A stretch of 64,000 nt of DNA from positions 295,816,204 through 295,880,203 of the forward strand of contig CM071567.1 of NCBI GenBank assembly GCA_036426205.1, in the 5' to 3' direction. The notes beneath the pieces were generated by a model. That model worked only from the letters and a program-made list of their open reading frames with translations. It was not told where the DNA came from and searched no databases. This stretch comes from Ascaphus truei (lineage: Eukaryota > Chordata > Amphibia > Anura > Ascaphidae). Both the position numbers and the translations under genes were made by a program. Shown here piece by piece: positions 1 to 11,354 of this stretch. Every line of letters starts with the position of its first letter. Within the stretch, counting starts at the first letter, position 1.

Positions 1-3
1 AAA

Positions 4-43
<40 letters not shown>

Positions 44-47
44 TATT
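1..47. repeat. poly(A) plus (AT)n simple repeat
   Basis: A run of about 21 A residues passes directly into an (AT)n tract at the edge of the window. It could be the tail of a retroelement lying outside the window or a plain microsatellite; nothing here decides. Confidence 0.9.
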
Positions 48-59
48 AATTAGAGACAA

Positions 60-664
60 GGATATGGAGACAAAAAACAACAAAAATCGTACCTCTTGGC
101 TACAAGACTTCCAAGAAATTCAAAATATGGAAGATCTCACAACGGGTTATCTCAAAACATGCAAAATAATTGTGTCAGAAAACTGGAGGGAAATGCAATT
201 TAAACTTATGCATAGGGCCTAAATTCCCTTTTTTTAGGCAAATAGTAATTATTGAAGCAGATACAACTAAATGCCCAAAATGAGGTTTACCCAAAGCTAA
301 CCTTTATCACTGTCTATGGACCTGTAACAGGATTGAGAAATTCTGGATTGAAGTCTTGGAATATATTAAGGAAGTTACAAAATTCAGCTGGGTAAGCCAC
401 CCACTTCCCATGTTGTTCACCAATATTGAACCATGGTCAATTGCAATTAACCAAAATAGAAGAGCCACTCTCCCAATGGGAATGATCCTGCTAATAGCCA
501 GAAAAGCTATTTTGATTAAGTGGGTAGAGGCACAGCCGCCGAACATAGAGTTGGTAAAATCCCTTATAGTAAGACTGATCACAATAGACAAAATATCAAG
601 CGAACAAGCAGGGGATAACCAATATGACAAGTTCAATTTAAAATGGGGAATGATCACAGATTAA
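60..664 (+). pseudogene. L1-type LINE ORF2, C-terminal fragment
   Basis: This is the C-terminal end of an L1-like retrotransposon ORF2 (endonuclease/reverse transcriptase protein). Early residues read NWREMQFKLMHRA. A zinc-knuckle-like stretch of the CPKCG..H..W.C type follows at about 268-330, with the second Cys codon replaced by a stop, then RIEKFW. The last 102 codons (356-664) are open and contain ILLIARKAILIKWVEAQPP, typical of the ORF2 tail. Stops and a frameshift upstream show that it is dead. The ORF ends at 664 and is followed by L1-like 3' UTR. The family call rests on motif recognition, not a search. Confidence 0.7.
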
Positions 665-1365
665 TTTCCTCGTAAAGAACAAGAAAAATGTAGATGTCAA
701 TTGAGATAGGCAATGGTTCCCAACTCTAGTCCTCATGGACCGCTAACAGTCTCGGTTGTAAGCATACCCCTGCTTGAGCACGGGTGGCTCAGGCAAAATG
801 ACTGGGCCATCTGTGCTAATGAAAGGAAAGCCTTAAAACCTGGACTGTAAGTGGTCCTTGAGGACTGGAGTTGGGAACCACTGAGATAGGGAATAAGGCG
901 TGAGGTAAGAAGGATCTCGGGGGGAGGATAGGATGCGATGGGATAGCTGAATCACAGTCTAAACACAAGAGTGAGATCAGCTTCATTGTAGATAAGATAA
1001 CGACGCTTTTGAGATGAGTTATATGAAAGTAATAAATAACGAAATAAATGGTTAAATAGTTTTATTGTTCAAATGTTTATGATCAGTTTGATCAAGGTAA
1101 AGTTATGATCTGAAAAATGGGTACTGACAATATATATTGCAATGCATAAAAGCAAGATTGCTACTGTAAGTCAAGATGCACTATGCAAAGATATTCTGAT
1201 GTTTATATCAAATTTCCGCAAACTGAGCTGAAACAAAGGAAAACATGATGTCAAAACATATGGATGTATTATTCGTGTGTGTATTGTAATATAATGTTTT
1301 GTAATGAAATATATTTGTAAATATCCAAATAAAAATACTTTATATAAAAATAAAATAAAAAAAAT
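665..1365 (+). mobile_element. L1-like 3' UTR with A-rich tail
   Basis: Non-coding sequence directly downstream of the ORF2 stop. It ends in AATAAA-rich sequence (about 1329-1364) and a short A run, as expected for the 3' end of an L1 insertion. A small hAT element interrupts it at about 711-882. The downstream boundary is judged from the A-rich end only. Confidence 0.5.
703..890. mobile_element. hAT-type MITE nested in the L1 3' UTR
   Basis: A short non-autonomous DNA element of about 172 bp. Its left terminus begins CAATGGTTCCCAACTC. The right terminus is the inverted counterpart, ending GAGTTGGGAACCACT, and subterminal sequence (AGTCCTCAWGGAC) also pairs. The octamer GAGATAGG stands at 703-710 and 883-890, the 8-bp target duplication expected of hAT transposases. 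No coding capacity. The terminus CAGTGGTTCCC is a common hAT end in vertebrates. Confidence 0.8.
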
Positions 1366-2305
1366 GTATCTATTTCAAGAAAAATTACACATGTCTGATT
1401 TTCTTGCAAAAAAAGTTACTTTTTTGCTGCAGGTATTATGGAACTGGAAAAAAATGAGACCGTGTTAGTTTTGTTGTTGTTTTGCTTATTCACTTGGTGT
1501 GGCTACCTTATTAAATATGGCAGGAATATATTGTATTGCAATATATGCAGTATTTGCCATCTTGGTAGAAAGGAGTAACTATGTCTATTAACTCCTTAGT
1601 AGCCACAAAGATCCTGAAGAAACATGCATGTTTTAAAAACTGGCATGGCTAGTAAAGATTTAATAGTTCTGAACCCCTATTGCTAGCCCAACTACAGTAC
1701 CCGCCTCTTACTTTTCCTAATTAAATGCTGATAAATGCAACTTGTACCGCCTCCCATGCAGGAGGCCTTTCCACTGTGGGGAACCTACTATCTTACCAAC
1801 ACACTACCCCTCTCAACACTCTACCCAACACCCATTTCTCCTCAGTCATGAATTAGAGGCCAATTAGCAACAAATGACCAATATAGACATACCATAGAGG
1901 ATTCCAAGTTCTTTCATTAAAAAAACATTTAAAAAAAACATGAGTCCACTTACGTTTACTGTTGTATAGGTTTGCCTGCATCTTTAGAGTCTTGTACCCC
2001 CCAGAACTATTCAATGACAGGTGCGCCGACGAGTATTCTAAAACTTGCCTTAAACTTGCCTTGGAAAATCTGGGGCTATCACCAACAAGATCCAGGTAAA
2101 CATTTCAGTCACAATTCTGCAGAGACTACAGTTGTGCCAGCTTTTATTCTAAAGCAGCTGAAGCCAAGCCGCTCTGACAACCGCGGCCAGATGCGCTCTG
2201 TTTTCCAACCGTTTAGAAAATGACTTTTTCCCCCTATCTGTTTTCGATATGTTTGCGATCGTTTTTTTAGCATTGTCTGCAATACCATCTAGAATCTCAA
2301 GCGAG
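1366..2305. other. AT-rich sequence without recognised gene
   Basis: AT-rich DNA with scattered short ORFs, none longer than 83 codons and none with recognisable motifs. I see no terminal repeats or splice pattern that would define an element. Confidence 0.5.
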
Positions 2306-2352
2306 CTGTTGTCTTCAAAGTCTAATAGCAATTCAACCTACAGCCGTACATT
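2306..2352. repeat. Short relic of the 39-kb repeat family
   Basis: About 45 bp (GCGAGCTGTTGTCTTC... to ...TTCAACCTACAG) match 39,147-39,193 with few changes and are followed in both places by a TACAGTA/TACTGTA-rich stretch. This is a small relic of the repeat that accompanies the forkhead-type transposon copies later in the window. Confidence 0.45.
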
Positions 2353-2569
2353 TCTGTATACTGTTTATACTGTAAACAGTAGTATGTATACAGTAGTATG
2401 AGGCTCCTAAGCCATACACATAAAAAATATGAGGACATATACAGTACTGTACTGTATACAGGATACTAAAGGGAAAAGAAGTACAGTATTACAAAAATAT
2501 AACGTCGCGTCTTCTTACGAATATAAAATATTTTTATCCTATCCCGGATTATCCCGCTCATGCGGATAC

Positions 2570-3440
2570 TGTAAGCGTGTCATCACATTTCTATATGTAT
2601 TATTTATTAATCAATACTTTTGCTGGGCTTGCTCTTTTTTTCATACTGTTTTTATTTTATGCGCATGTGTGTATATCTCATTGGAACCTTGTTGAAACAC
2701 ATAGGTGTGTTACAGTATCACATTTCTGCGCATTAAACATTATGATGACCTGTTGAAAATATTTCTTTGAACTGATAATCCATCATACAGCGCTCTCCCC
2801 CTCGCCGCCGCACACACACAAGGCTAAAGTATTTCTAATTCTTATCTACACCTCTCCCACACCATTCATTTGTAATGGTTGGCATTCTGTCTTTAATCTT
2901 CCCAAGCCTGTCATCACATTTCTTCGCATGCGTGTATGTCTCATTGGAACCTTGTTGATTATTTAGAATTTCATGTCTGAAATTTAAAAAAAAAAAATTG
3001 TTTCTCGACATGTGCCTGCATAACAATTCTTGATATTCTGAGAATCAATCCCTACTGTAGCTTTTTAATTCTACACTAGTCATGTACGTACTTTATGAGG
3101 TGGGTGGCATACTGTGATTTTTATTTGGGGGTGTGGGGTTCAAAACATTATGATACCTGTTGAAAATATTTCTTTGAACTGATAATCCAGCATACAGTGC
3201 TCTCCCCCTCCCCCCGTACACACAAGGCTAAAGTATTTCTTCTTCTTATCGATACCTCTCCCACACCATTCATTTGTAATGGCTGGCTTTGTGGCTCAGT
3301 TTAATAGTTTAATCTTCCCGAGCATGTTCTCACATTTCTGCGCATGCGTGTATGTCTCTTTGGAACCTTGTTGAAACGCATATTTCTACTTCTTATCGAC
3401 ACCTCTCCCAAACCATTAATTTGTATTTATTTGTATTGGT
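2570..3440. repeat. Diverged direct repeat, ~408-bp period
   Basis: The segment 2,738-2,960 (from AACATTATGATGACCTG to GGAACCTTGTTGA) recurs at 3,146-3,374 with substitutions and small indels, an offset of about 408 bp. Partial copies at about 2,575-2,720 and 3,385-3,440 share GGAACCTTGTTGAAAC and CGACACCTCTCCCA. It is a tandemly duplicated non-coding unit; no ORF is conserved between copies. Confidence 0.75.
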
Positions 3441-3617
3441 GAGAATGACTCCTCCATCCACCCCCCAACCCCGAAGCCATTCATTAAAATCTTTGAGGCT
3501 TTGTTTATGGTAATGCATGCGCACGTGTGATAATCCCTTCTCAAATGACTCATCCACGTACATACTGGTACCAAGAGCATTTCAAGTTTATGGGCCAGTG
3601 GTAACTAGCACCTTCAA

Positions 3618-3636
3618 CCCCCCCCCCCCCCCCCCC
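3618..3636. repeat. (C)19 homopolymer
   Basis: Nineteen consecutive C residues. The length is likely unreliable in assembly. Confidence 0.95.
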
Positions 3637-3639
3637 ACC

Positions 3640-4105
3640 ACTTCACACACACAGCCTTACAACGTGAATAGAAATGTTTATCAACACATTCCCGAATTTA
3701 ATATGTTAATCTGGCAATTAAACAGACTCCACCTGGCTGATTTGGACTCAGATAAAGCCTGATGTGAGAAACAAAAGAGGGATTTCTTAGCTCACATTTG
3801 GGATGACATAAGGAGAAAGATAACTGCAGAGATTTTCTTAGCCCACAACTGGGCTGACCTGAGGAAAATAGGATGTCTTGATGCACCCAAAAGGACGGTA
3901 TACTGACAGCAAGACAAGGGGAAAAGACCTCTATACCTGGACCCAGAAAGTGCCATAGCACACAAGAATGCTGACCCATGAGAACAGAGAGGCCTTCCCC
4001 TACAGCTACAACAACAGAAACAGATAAGAGACATTCTTGTTGGATTGTTAACCAGCTTAGCTACCCACCCAGTTAGAGCGGTCTGGAGTAAAGGTTTAGA
4101 TATTC
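3640..4105. other. Unassigned stretch
   Basis: Contains only short overlapping ORFs (80-93 codons) on both strands. A decayed retroelement is possible, but I recognise no domain. Confidence 0.35.
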
Positions 4106-4109
4106 TAGG

Positions 4110-4185
4110 TATTTGTAACCATCATAACTCTATGCCCAGGACATACTTGAAAATGAGAGGTAACTCGTAATGTATTACTTCCTGG
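4110..4185. repeat. Interspersed repeat shared with 33,965 and 48,230
   Basis: The phrase CATAACTCTATGCCCAGGA... followed by GAGAGGTAACTC and AATGTATT recurs at about 33,965-34,028 and in the noisy duplicate at about 48,230-48,290. This resembles the 3' part of an abundant dispersed retroelement. The family is not identified from sequence alone. Confidence 0.6.
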
Positions 4186-4781
4186 CAAAACATTTTATAA
4201 ATAAATACAGCAACACAGGAATAAAGAGGGGATACTCAATACACTTTATAAGGAAAAAGATTATTGGGCTGATGGTGTGAGGGGGCAACAGGCTAGGCTT
4301 TACCTTTACTTGTAAGCCCTGCTGCCTTCTTTTGTCACATACCAGGTATTGCATTGAAATACCTAATTAACCCCTTGATGGCTATGTCTATTATCAAGGC
4401 ATTGGTTTATTGACAACAAAACATTTAGTTGAAGCTGAAGGCTGTAATCATATTATATCAGCCATTCAGAGCTGGTTAAATAACATGCAAATTAGTATTT
4501 TAATACTGTAAATATCATTACAAAGATTTGGCAAAAAAAAAAATCAAATTGGACCTATTTTTTTCTGATTCAATTTGTTGCCGCTTAACTTTTCTCAAAA
4601 GTTGGTGGATATATGATAGCTCATTCAAAAATAATTGAAAGTCTTTGATAAATGTATTAAATAGTTTGATGTTGTGTATAGACCAAGCTACAGTATATGG
4701 AGTAAGTTTGTTTAACAATGTAATGGTTATTGCCATGTCTTGTAAATATATTTGATAATCTTCTCTTACTGTTGAATATTT
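4186..4781. other. AT-rich sequence without recognised gene
   Basis: AT-rich, with a run of nine A at about 4,535. The only minus-strand ORF (4,518-4,736) is low complexity and has no recognisable motif. Confidence 0.4.
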
Positions 4782-4964
4782 TTGTCTAGGGTCATTAATT
4801 GGCTATTAGCAAGAACAACTAATGTCATCATTAGCCAAATCGCTAAAAGTGGAGGACAATGTTTGACAGAAAATATAATGAATTTTAATGGACCTGTTGA
4901 ACAAAGAAAAGAACATTTTTCACATGAAATAAAAAAGTTAATATTTCACTTTAAGGGTGATTGA
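4782..4964 (+). CDS. Possible terminal exon, unknown product
   Basis: About 58 codons read openly to TGA at 4,962-4,964, preceded by a pyrimidine-rich TTTTTGTCTAG that would serve as a splice acceptor at 4,789. The reading has unbiased, coding-like composition (for example AKSGGQCLTENIMNFNGP) in otherwise AT-rich non-coding DNA. Several AATAAA-like signals follow near 5,055-5,075. There is no methionine start, so it would be a last exon rather than a gene by itself. I do not recognise the protein. It may equally be a chance ORF or a transposon exon. Confidence 0.22.
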   Translation: MSRVINWLLARTTNVIISQIAKSGGQCLTENIMNFNGPVEQRKEHFSHEIKKLIFHFKGD

Positions 4965-4999
4965 ACATTTCTAAGGAATTCATTATATTTCTAAATGAT

Positions 5000-5921
5000 T
5001 AAATGGCCTGCTATGTGAAACGGCGGCTTTAAAATACCTATACTTTATTTTGTATAATAAAATAATATTTAACAAATTGAATAACTTATTTTAATAATAC
5101 ATTTTATTAATTACTTTTCTGTTGCATTGTCTTTCAATGAACACTCACCATCTGAATGCCTGGTTATATCTGGGGAACGTTGTTTTTTTTTACTGTAACC
5201 TTGATATAAAATAATGTAACCAAGTTTAATATTTTAATATGTAAACTGTTACATTGTAATGGAGTAAAGATGATCTCAAAGATTTAACCTCTAATGTGCA
5301 GGGGCTGGCAGGCCAGGGGGCAGGAGGGCAATTGCTCCCCGGAGTGGTCCTATTTGCAGAAATGCGGACCGCTCTCTGTTTGCAGTTGTGGACTCGCCGG
5401 CTCTTTTCTTTGTTCCCAAAGCCAACAGCAGGCCGGGCCCAGACTCAGTCTGCAGCAGGTGCTGAGATAGAGCTGGGGGTTGAGCTAAAGTTATGAGGGC
5501 GGGACAGGCAAGAGGAGCTAAAGACTTGTGGCTTTTACCATTATCACCTAGCATACATGAGTGGTGGTGCATGTGCTGGGCCCTCCCTCTTTGAGCTACA
5601 GGAAGGAAGTGCCTACATTATAGTATGAAGTTCAGCCCCTTAGGGGTGGGTCCTTCAGTCTGTGATTGGAGTTCCAAACTATTCCTTCATGGGTTAGGAG
5701 CTCTTAGGTCTCCTCCCGGCTGGGAGAGAGCCATGTGCTCAGTCCCTCATGGGCTGATGCACTAATTCATTCCAGAGTGGCTTCACTATTACCAGCAGGC
5801 CATTACCATCCGGAAGCCATGGATTTACCTTATCAACTAAAGCATTCACTGTAACAACATTGCAGTGGTTGCTATAATAAAGATTATCCTCATTTATACT
5901 TCTGGCTGAACTGCACTGTGT
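5000..5921. other. Non-coding; GC-rich patch at 5,290-5,530
   Basis: AT-rich at first, then a GC-rich block (about 5,290-5,530) rich in GGGG and GCAG. The overlapping ORFs on both strands of this block (66 and 93 codons) mirror each other and show no domain. No element boundaries are recognised. Confidence 0.4.
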
Positions 5922-5998
5922 GGAGTTCAGCCTGCTCAATTAATTTGCAGCTGCTGCTGGCTTCTCCAAGGGAATTAGCTCTCTGTACACTGGAAAGT
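5922..5998. repeat. Left copy of a 77-bp direct repeat
   Basis: Starts GGAGTTCAGCCTGCTCAATT, contains CAGCTGCTGCTGGCTTCTC and ends CTGGAAAGT. The same sequence recurs in the same orientation at 9,486-9,562 with about a dozen differences. The two copies bracket the lamin-like pseudogene. Confidence 0.75.
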
Positions 5999-6015
5999 CC
6001 CATAGCTGCCCTATT

Positions 6016-8470
6016 CTAGCACCTATAGACAGTGATTGTATCACATATCCCCCTCCCAAGCATAACATTGTGTTGTGAAGCGACCTGTGCACTATTCCCG
6101 TGCACCAGCCTTTTTGTCAGAGACATCCATCTCTTCTTTTTCATTTCCTTCCAGTTGAAGACTTTTTCCTTCGGGGCAATTACTAGGCCTTCTGGGCCTG
6201 CAGACTGGTACTTTGCTACCTCTTTCTCTTGTGCTGGTTTGGCCTTCTCTTGTGAAGACAGTAACTCCGTGTCAGCAGTGATGGCTTCGGGACCTTTCTC
6301 CATCTGCGACCGGTAATCCACCACAAGTTCTGTGTTTGATTCCACACCATTTAGCTTCAGTATTTCTGCTTGGGCAGGATTCTCATTAACCCCAAGTGCT
6401 CCCCATGGCGCCTCTCTATTACACTTGGCACACTCATAGGCCTGGGCCTTTCTTTCCTGATTTCTTAACTTACTCCGATGGAGTATCGCTGAACAATCCG
6501 TGAGGTCTTTCTGAGGTTACTATTACCCTTCCGTCCCATTCGCGACTGTCTCTTCACAGCGGCTGCCCTCATGGAAAGGAATCCATCTTGGGTCCCATAG
6601 GCACTGCAGTACAACTGGATTCTTACTGTGCTACTCCATCGCAACTTGGTCTTCCCATTCCATGCCTTGTGGAAAGTAGACTGTAGTACTACGACGGTAT
6701 TGCAGTCAGCTTACAGGAGTGAATCACTTGCTCAGGCGGTTCAAATTTTGTAATCTCGTTTTGCAGTTGGGCGTGTCCCCAGATCTCACTGTACCCTTGT
6801 CTTCACGGGCATTAGTTTCTGTGGGATACAGACGCTTGGGCCAGGCCAATACCTTTTTATATAGTGGAGATACTTGTGCATTACTGTTCCGTATAGCTTC
6901 TTTTTATTTTAGTTCTACCACTTTCTTATCTTTGTACTGCTTCTCTGACCCAAGTGTCTGTTTGATTTCTGTAACCTCTTTCTCCAACTTCATCTGAGAA
7001 ACCTCCTGCTGGGCAGCAGTGGATTACAAAGTAGTGTCCCGCTTAGTCTTCATAGCATCGAGATTATCACCCAGGTCACAGTTTTGTTTCTCAGCCATCT
7101 TGCAGCCAGCACGCTCAGACTCCAGGTCCTTCCTCATCAGGTCTTGAAGCTGTCCTACTGTACTTCTTTTTCCATTCAGTGCAGTTGCTAGTTCAGGTTA
7201 TTTGGCATTGAGTCGCAATTCCACATCTCTCAGCTGATTCAGAGCATGGCTTAACTCTGTTTCCTTTTCTCTATTTCTGCCCTGCAGCTGCAGGTGCTCC
7301 TCCCGGACCTTGTCCAGCTCCAGCTGTGCCCTCTCATTGGCCGTGTGGTCCAGCAGCTTGCAAGTATCGGCCATCTCGGTTTCATAGCGCAATGTCAGGC
7401 AGGCCACCTGACGGACGGATACCTCCTCCCTCTTGGCGAGCTGTATCTTGTGCTCAGCAATCTGCATCTGAAGTTTTTCAGTTTAATCCTTCAAGTCCCC
7501 TCTCAGGGTTTTCACCTCTTCCTGGTGCTTGCTCTGGGTTTTTCATCAGAGCCTCCTTCATATTTTGGAGCTCTGCAGTTTTTGTCGCTAGGATCGCTGC
7601 TGCATCTGTTTCCCATGCCTCTTTCTCCTGGGTGTACTGACTTTTGGGGATGGAGCAGCCTCTCTGCTTCTCCATCCAGTTTCTGGAGCTTTTCCCGCTC
7701 CCTCTCATACAGAGTCATGTGGCATCTAAGCTCCCTCTCTAGCGATGCACTTGTGACACACAAGATGGCCTTCAGCTCCTCAAACTATTCTGCGGGGAGA
7801 CACTGGGTACTCAGCCGTTCCTGTATCACTTGTGCTTGGTTAGCAGCTTGGACACTTGCTTTCTGTAGCACTCGCCTCATCTCCTCTGCATCCATCTGTT
7901 TCACCTTGGCCTCTTGCTTACTCACACGCAGCTCTTACAGCTAGCTCTGCAGTTTGTGTTCTGCTTGTGTGCGCTGATCAAGGGAGACACGTTCTTTATG
8001 CAGCCTTCTGTCTGCACTCTCCAGTACTTCCTGCATTTCAAAATTTTCTTGTGTAAATTCTCTCTTTACCTTACCAAGCTCTGCTTTGAGCGCGCAAGCC
8101 TCTTACTGAGAAACGTTAAACTCTAGGATGAAGTTTTGAACGAATTTCTGGGACATCTCATAGTAAAGTTTCCAGTCAGCACTCATTTTCTCTAATTCGC
8201 TTTGCTTTCTGTTTATGGAGGTAGCCTTTGTCATCCCAAGGCTATTCGTCATTCCTGTGACGATTGCGCCAAGTGCTCTGGGCTGTAGCTCATCTTTGAC
8301 CCACGCCTTCCTGTACACACGGAGTAAAAAAATTCTGGTGCTTCTGCTGAAAATGGAGACTGTCCTTTTTGTGGGGCCCGATAGGACTCCTCCTCCTCAT
8401 CATCATCATCATCGTCATCCTTATCATAATCATACTCGTCATCGTCCTCATCCAGCCTGAAGGGATAATG
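6016..8470 (-). pseudogene. Decayed lamin-like coiled-coil gene
   Basis: Read on the minus strand, this block encodes a long heptad-rich, Glu/Lys/Leu-rich protein broken by stops and frame changes. The best segment (7,198-7,467) resembles the coil-1 rod of nuclear lamins: REEVSVRQV, then ERAQLELDKVREEHLQLQ, then a KETEL..A..QLRDVE..LNAK tail, the arrangement seen after the lamin rod start. It continues at about 7,195-7,020 with another coiled coil. Upstream (8,318-7,480) are further coiled-coil pieces, preceded near 8,380-8,465 by an Asp/Glu-rich tract. The piece at 6,016-6,345 is charged but not clearly lamin. There are no obvious introns, so a retrocopy or captured copy is plausible. Lamin-like is well supported for the central part only. 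The rest may be another coiled-coil protein or a chimera. Confidence 0.55.
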
Positions 8471-9485
8471 TTTGGTGTGGTCCAGCTATTCACACCATAA
8501 AAATTTCCGGTGTAGTTCCTTTTGCGGGAGCATGCCGGGATACCCACTCATGAAAGGATATTGATTTGTGTGGCCAAGCAGATTACACATAAAACACATT
8601 GTATCCGCCATTTTTACTTCCAGGCATGTTCTTCACCTTGACCTCTGGACGCGCTATTTCCTCAATTCTTCATATCTTTCCCTGTGTCCTGTAAGCACAA
8701 CTGGTTATACACAGTGGGACAGACTTTACTTGCAGAATATGTTTCTTTCACTTCAGTTGGGCGGCCATTTTAAATCCCTACATTTATTTTCAATCCCATA
8801 GTTTCTGCTGCTCAGTGCCTTTTGTACTGCCCGAATTCTCAACCAATTGTGATGTATCTGTCACAGCATAGATCTTATGTCAAAGATTAAGGCAGGAAAC
8901 ATAGTATTTCTCTATAAGCGGTTTATTTACAGGGTTAAATTATACAATAACAGGCCCACCGTCCCTTTAAGTCAAAACAAACCACAAAATAAACACCTAC
9001 TCCTCATAGGAGACTAACTATACATGCAGCTTCAGCCGTAACTAACTGGATGGACAGCTAATCTAGTTACCACCCCAAAAAAGGTACTATTATAGCTAAA
9101 CATATACAGTCTCTGCACACAGCAATTTAGTGTTTCTCTTATCTGTTACTCCAAGGATATGGAGCAAGGTCCCTGCTTCAGGTTGGTCTTGCATCCTTCC
9201 TTCCTAGGGGACCTTTGCCCCACAAGAGCTCAGAGAATATTTCCTCTGTAAATCCAATGTTAAGGACAGGACATCCCGGCTTCAGCACGGTCTCATGTCC
9301 TTCCTTCTTCCTGGGATTAACAACCCAGGTAGTCCCAGCAGGCTCCATAACCACTGTCCAGCGAGCCTAGGGGACTGTGCCATCTTCCACAGTTGGGGAG
9401 AACTCTTCTCTGTCCCCCTTCTCTGGGAACAGCAGTCTCTCTGTGTGTTGTCACTTCCTGGCTTTTTAAACTCAGTGAGCAATCA
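8471..9485. other. Non-coding sequence
   Basis: Short ORFs only. Two related CCTTCCTTC-bearing phrases (9,190-9,210 and 9,295-9,310) hint at internal duplication. No domain or element end is recognised. Confidence 0.4.
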
Positions 9486-9562
9486 GGAGTTCAGCCTTCT
9501 CAATTAGTTTTCAGCTGCTGCTGGCTTCTCTAGGGAAATTAACTCCCTGTATGCTGGAAAGT
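9486..9562. repeat. Right copy of the 77-bp direct repeat
   Basis: Counterpart of 5,922-5,998 in direct orientation. It runs straight into an (AT)n microsatellite. Flanking by direct repeats would fit short terminal repeats of an insertion or two independent copies of one dispersed repeat. Confidence 0.75.
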
Positions 9563-9860
9563 GTATATATATATATATATATATATTATTTGTTAATATA
9601 TATATGTATATATATATTTTGCATATATGTTCTGTGTGTGTATGCATATATGTATAGCTTGCACTGTGTGTGTATGTGGTGTGCATGTGTATATATCGTC
9701 TGTTATCATGTGTGTTATGTTTATAATTTGTGTACATATGTTTAAGTATGCAAATCTGGTGTGTTTGTATTGTGCATTTGCCTGTAGACGGAGCTTGCTT
9801 ATTGTATGATTTGTACATGTGTGTAGGGTGCGTGTAGCGTGCATCTATGTTTGGTGTGTG
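9561..9860. repeat. (AT)n/(TG)n-rich simple repeat region
   Basis: Alternating TATATA and TGTGTG tracts with interspersed imperfections. ORFs called here on both strands are periodic artefacts. Confidence 0.85.
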
Positions 9861-10734
9861 GGCTGCCTGGTTCCTGGGCCAGTTAGTTGGGCTTGCCCCC
9901 CTTGGCTAAAACTTGCCAGCCAGCTCCTGCTAATGCGGAATATGAGGACACTATATGAAATGAGAAACTACCTTTCAATAGCAAGAACCACTTGTATGGA
10001 GATCCTTACATTTCCTGGTACAGTAGTAAAGTGTGATTGCACATTGAGCAAAGAGAGTAGTTATGTATAAATGAGCACAACTAAGCACAAATCATTAAGG
10101 ATCAATTCTAAGGAGCATGGTAAAAATTAAAAATTGAAAGGTTTAGAAAAAATTCAATATTTAGTATATTTTTTATTTTGTTACATTTTTCACTAGTAGC
10201 TGAAGTATATTTCTTTTTGTGGCAACTTGTATCAGCAACGGCGATGTTAAAAAAAAACAAGTCAACACTAGAAAGATTTTTTTCCTATTCAATGCTACTT
10301 GAGTAAATACAATGTCAGCAAATTATCTTATGAATCAAAGTATGGCCTGCACCTTTGCTACTTTCTTTTGTACATGTTTTTTTTTCTGTCCAGATGTGAC
10401 ACTCATTGTTTGGTTGAGTAATAAAATCACTATTTGCCTTTTCCCTCGATAAACCATTCACATTTTGTTATCTTTCTCCATGCTTCTATTGTCTGATCAT
10501 GCAAACAAGACAGGTGCCAAATAACGAATGATTTGTTTAAATACTACAGTATCTTGTTCAATAGGTGAGAGTTAGAAACGAGCAGGGAGAATCTGATAAA
10601 CATATCCACATTGTATTGTTTCAAAATGTCTTAACATCAAAAATCTAAGTACCTAACAATGCTGGAAGAAGCAAGATTGTAACATTCTCAGATTGTTGAG
10701 ACAGAATCAGAAGTGGTTGCCAACTTCTTGAGAT
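9861..10734. other. AT-rich sequence without recognised gene
   Basis: No ORF with recognisable motifs and no element boundary. Confidence 0.4.
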
Positions 10735-10832
10735 AAAAATATTGTTACTTATTTTTCCACTAAAATGTATAAACCCCACACATAAAAATAATGTTACTTA
10801 TTTTTCCACTAAAATGTATAAACCCCACACAG
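10735..10832. repeat. Two-copy 49-bp tandem repeat
   Basis: The unit containing GTTACTTATTTTTCCACTAA and ATGTATAAACCCCACACA occurs twice in a row (10,735-10,783 and 10,784-10,832), nearly identical, indicating a recent slippage or duplication. Confidence 0.9.
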
Positions 10833-11304
10833 AAAAAAAGATAGTGGAACAATAAACCCTGGCACCTTTATACAGGGTAAGGTTCTTAACCGTGAGTGGG
10901 TACCACCCTAGCCCTCAGAATACTTTATGTTGCTTACCATGTGCTAACAAGACCTCTTGTCACCCAAATAGGTGGTTTCTATCAACTCCTGTCAGTGTCT
11001 ACAATTGTTGAGAAAGAAACCCTGGCACATACTGTATATATGGTGAAAGGTTCAATCCTTGGATGTGGGCTACCTTAGGAACCACTATTCTTGAAGTACA
11101 ATTCACTGCACATCAATATTGTCATTTGTGGGTATCATCAGGTGTATGAGCTACATATGATGCACTTTATTCACAATGCCATCCCACCCCTGAATAGATT
11201 GGATATGACTTATGACTCAAAAGATATTGGAATTGCTGTTTTTTACACCCAGTCTTGATATACAGTGTGTGTTTAATAACATGGATATTTTGTGAATCTG
11301 TAGC

Positions 11305-11354
11305 CAGAACGCCATGGATTCTGAATGTTTTTTCATCAGATCCATGGCATTCTG
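11305..11354. repeat. Short hairpin (15-bp arms)
   Basis: CAGAACGCCATGGAT at 11,305-11,319 pairs with ATCCATGGCATTCTG at 11,340-11,354 with one mismatch around a 20-nt loop. It may be the centre of a palindromic element; no function is inferred. Confidence 0.7.

Noticed and set aside
7294..7944. 216-codon ORF on the plus strand
   Set aside because: It is the antisense of the lamin-like coiled coil; its Leu/Ser richness follows from complementing Glu/Lys codons.
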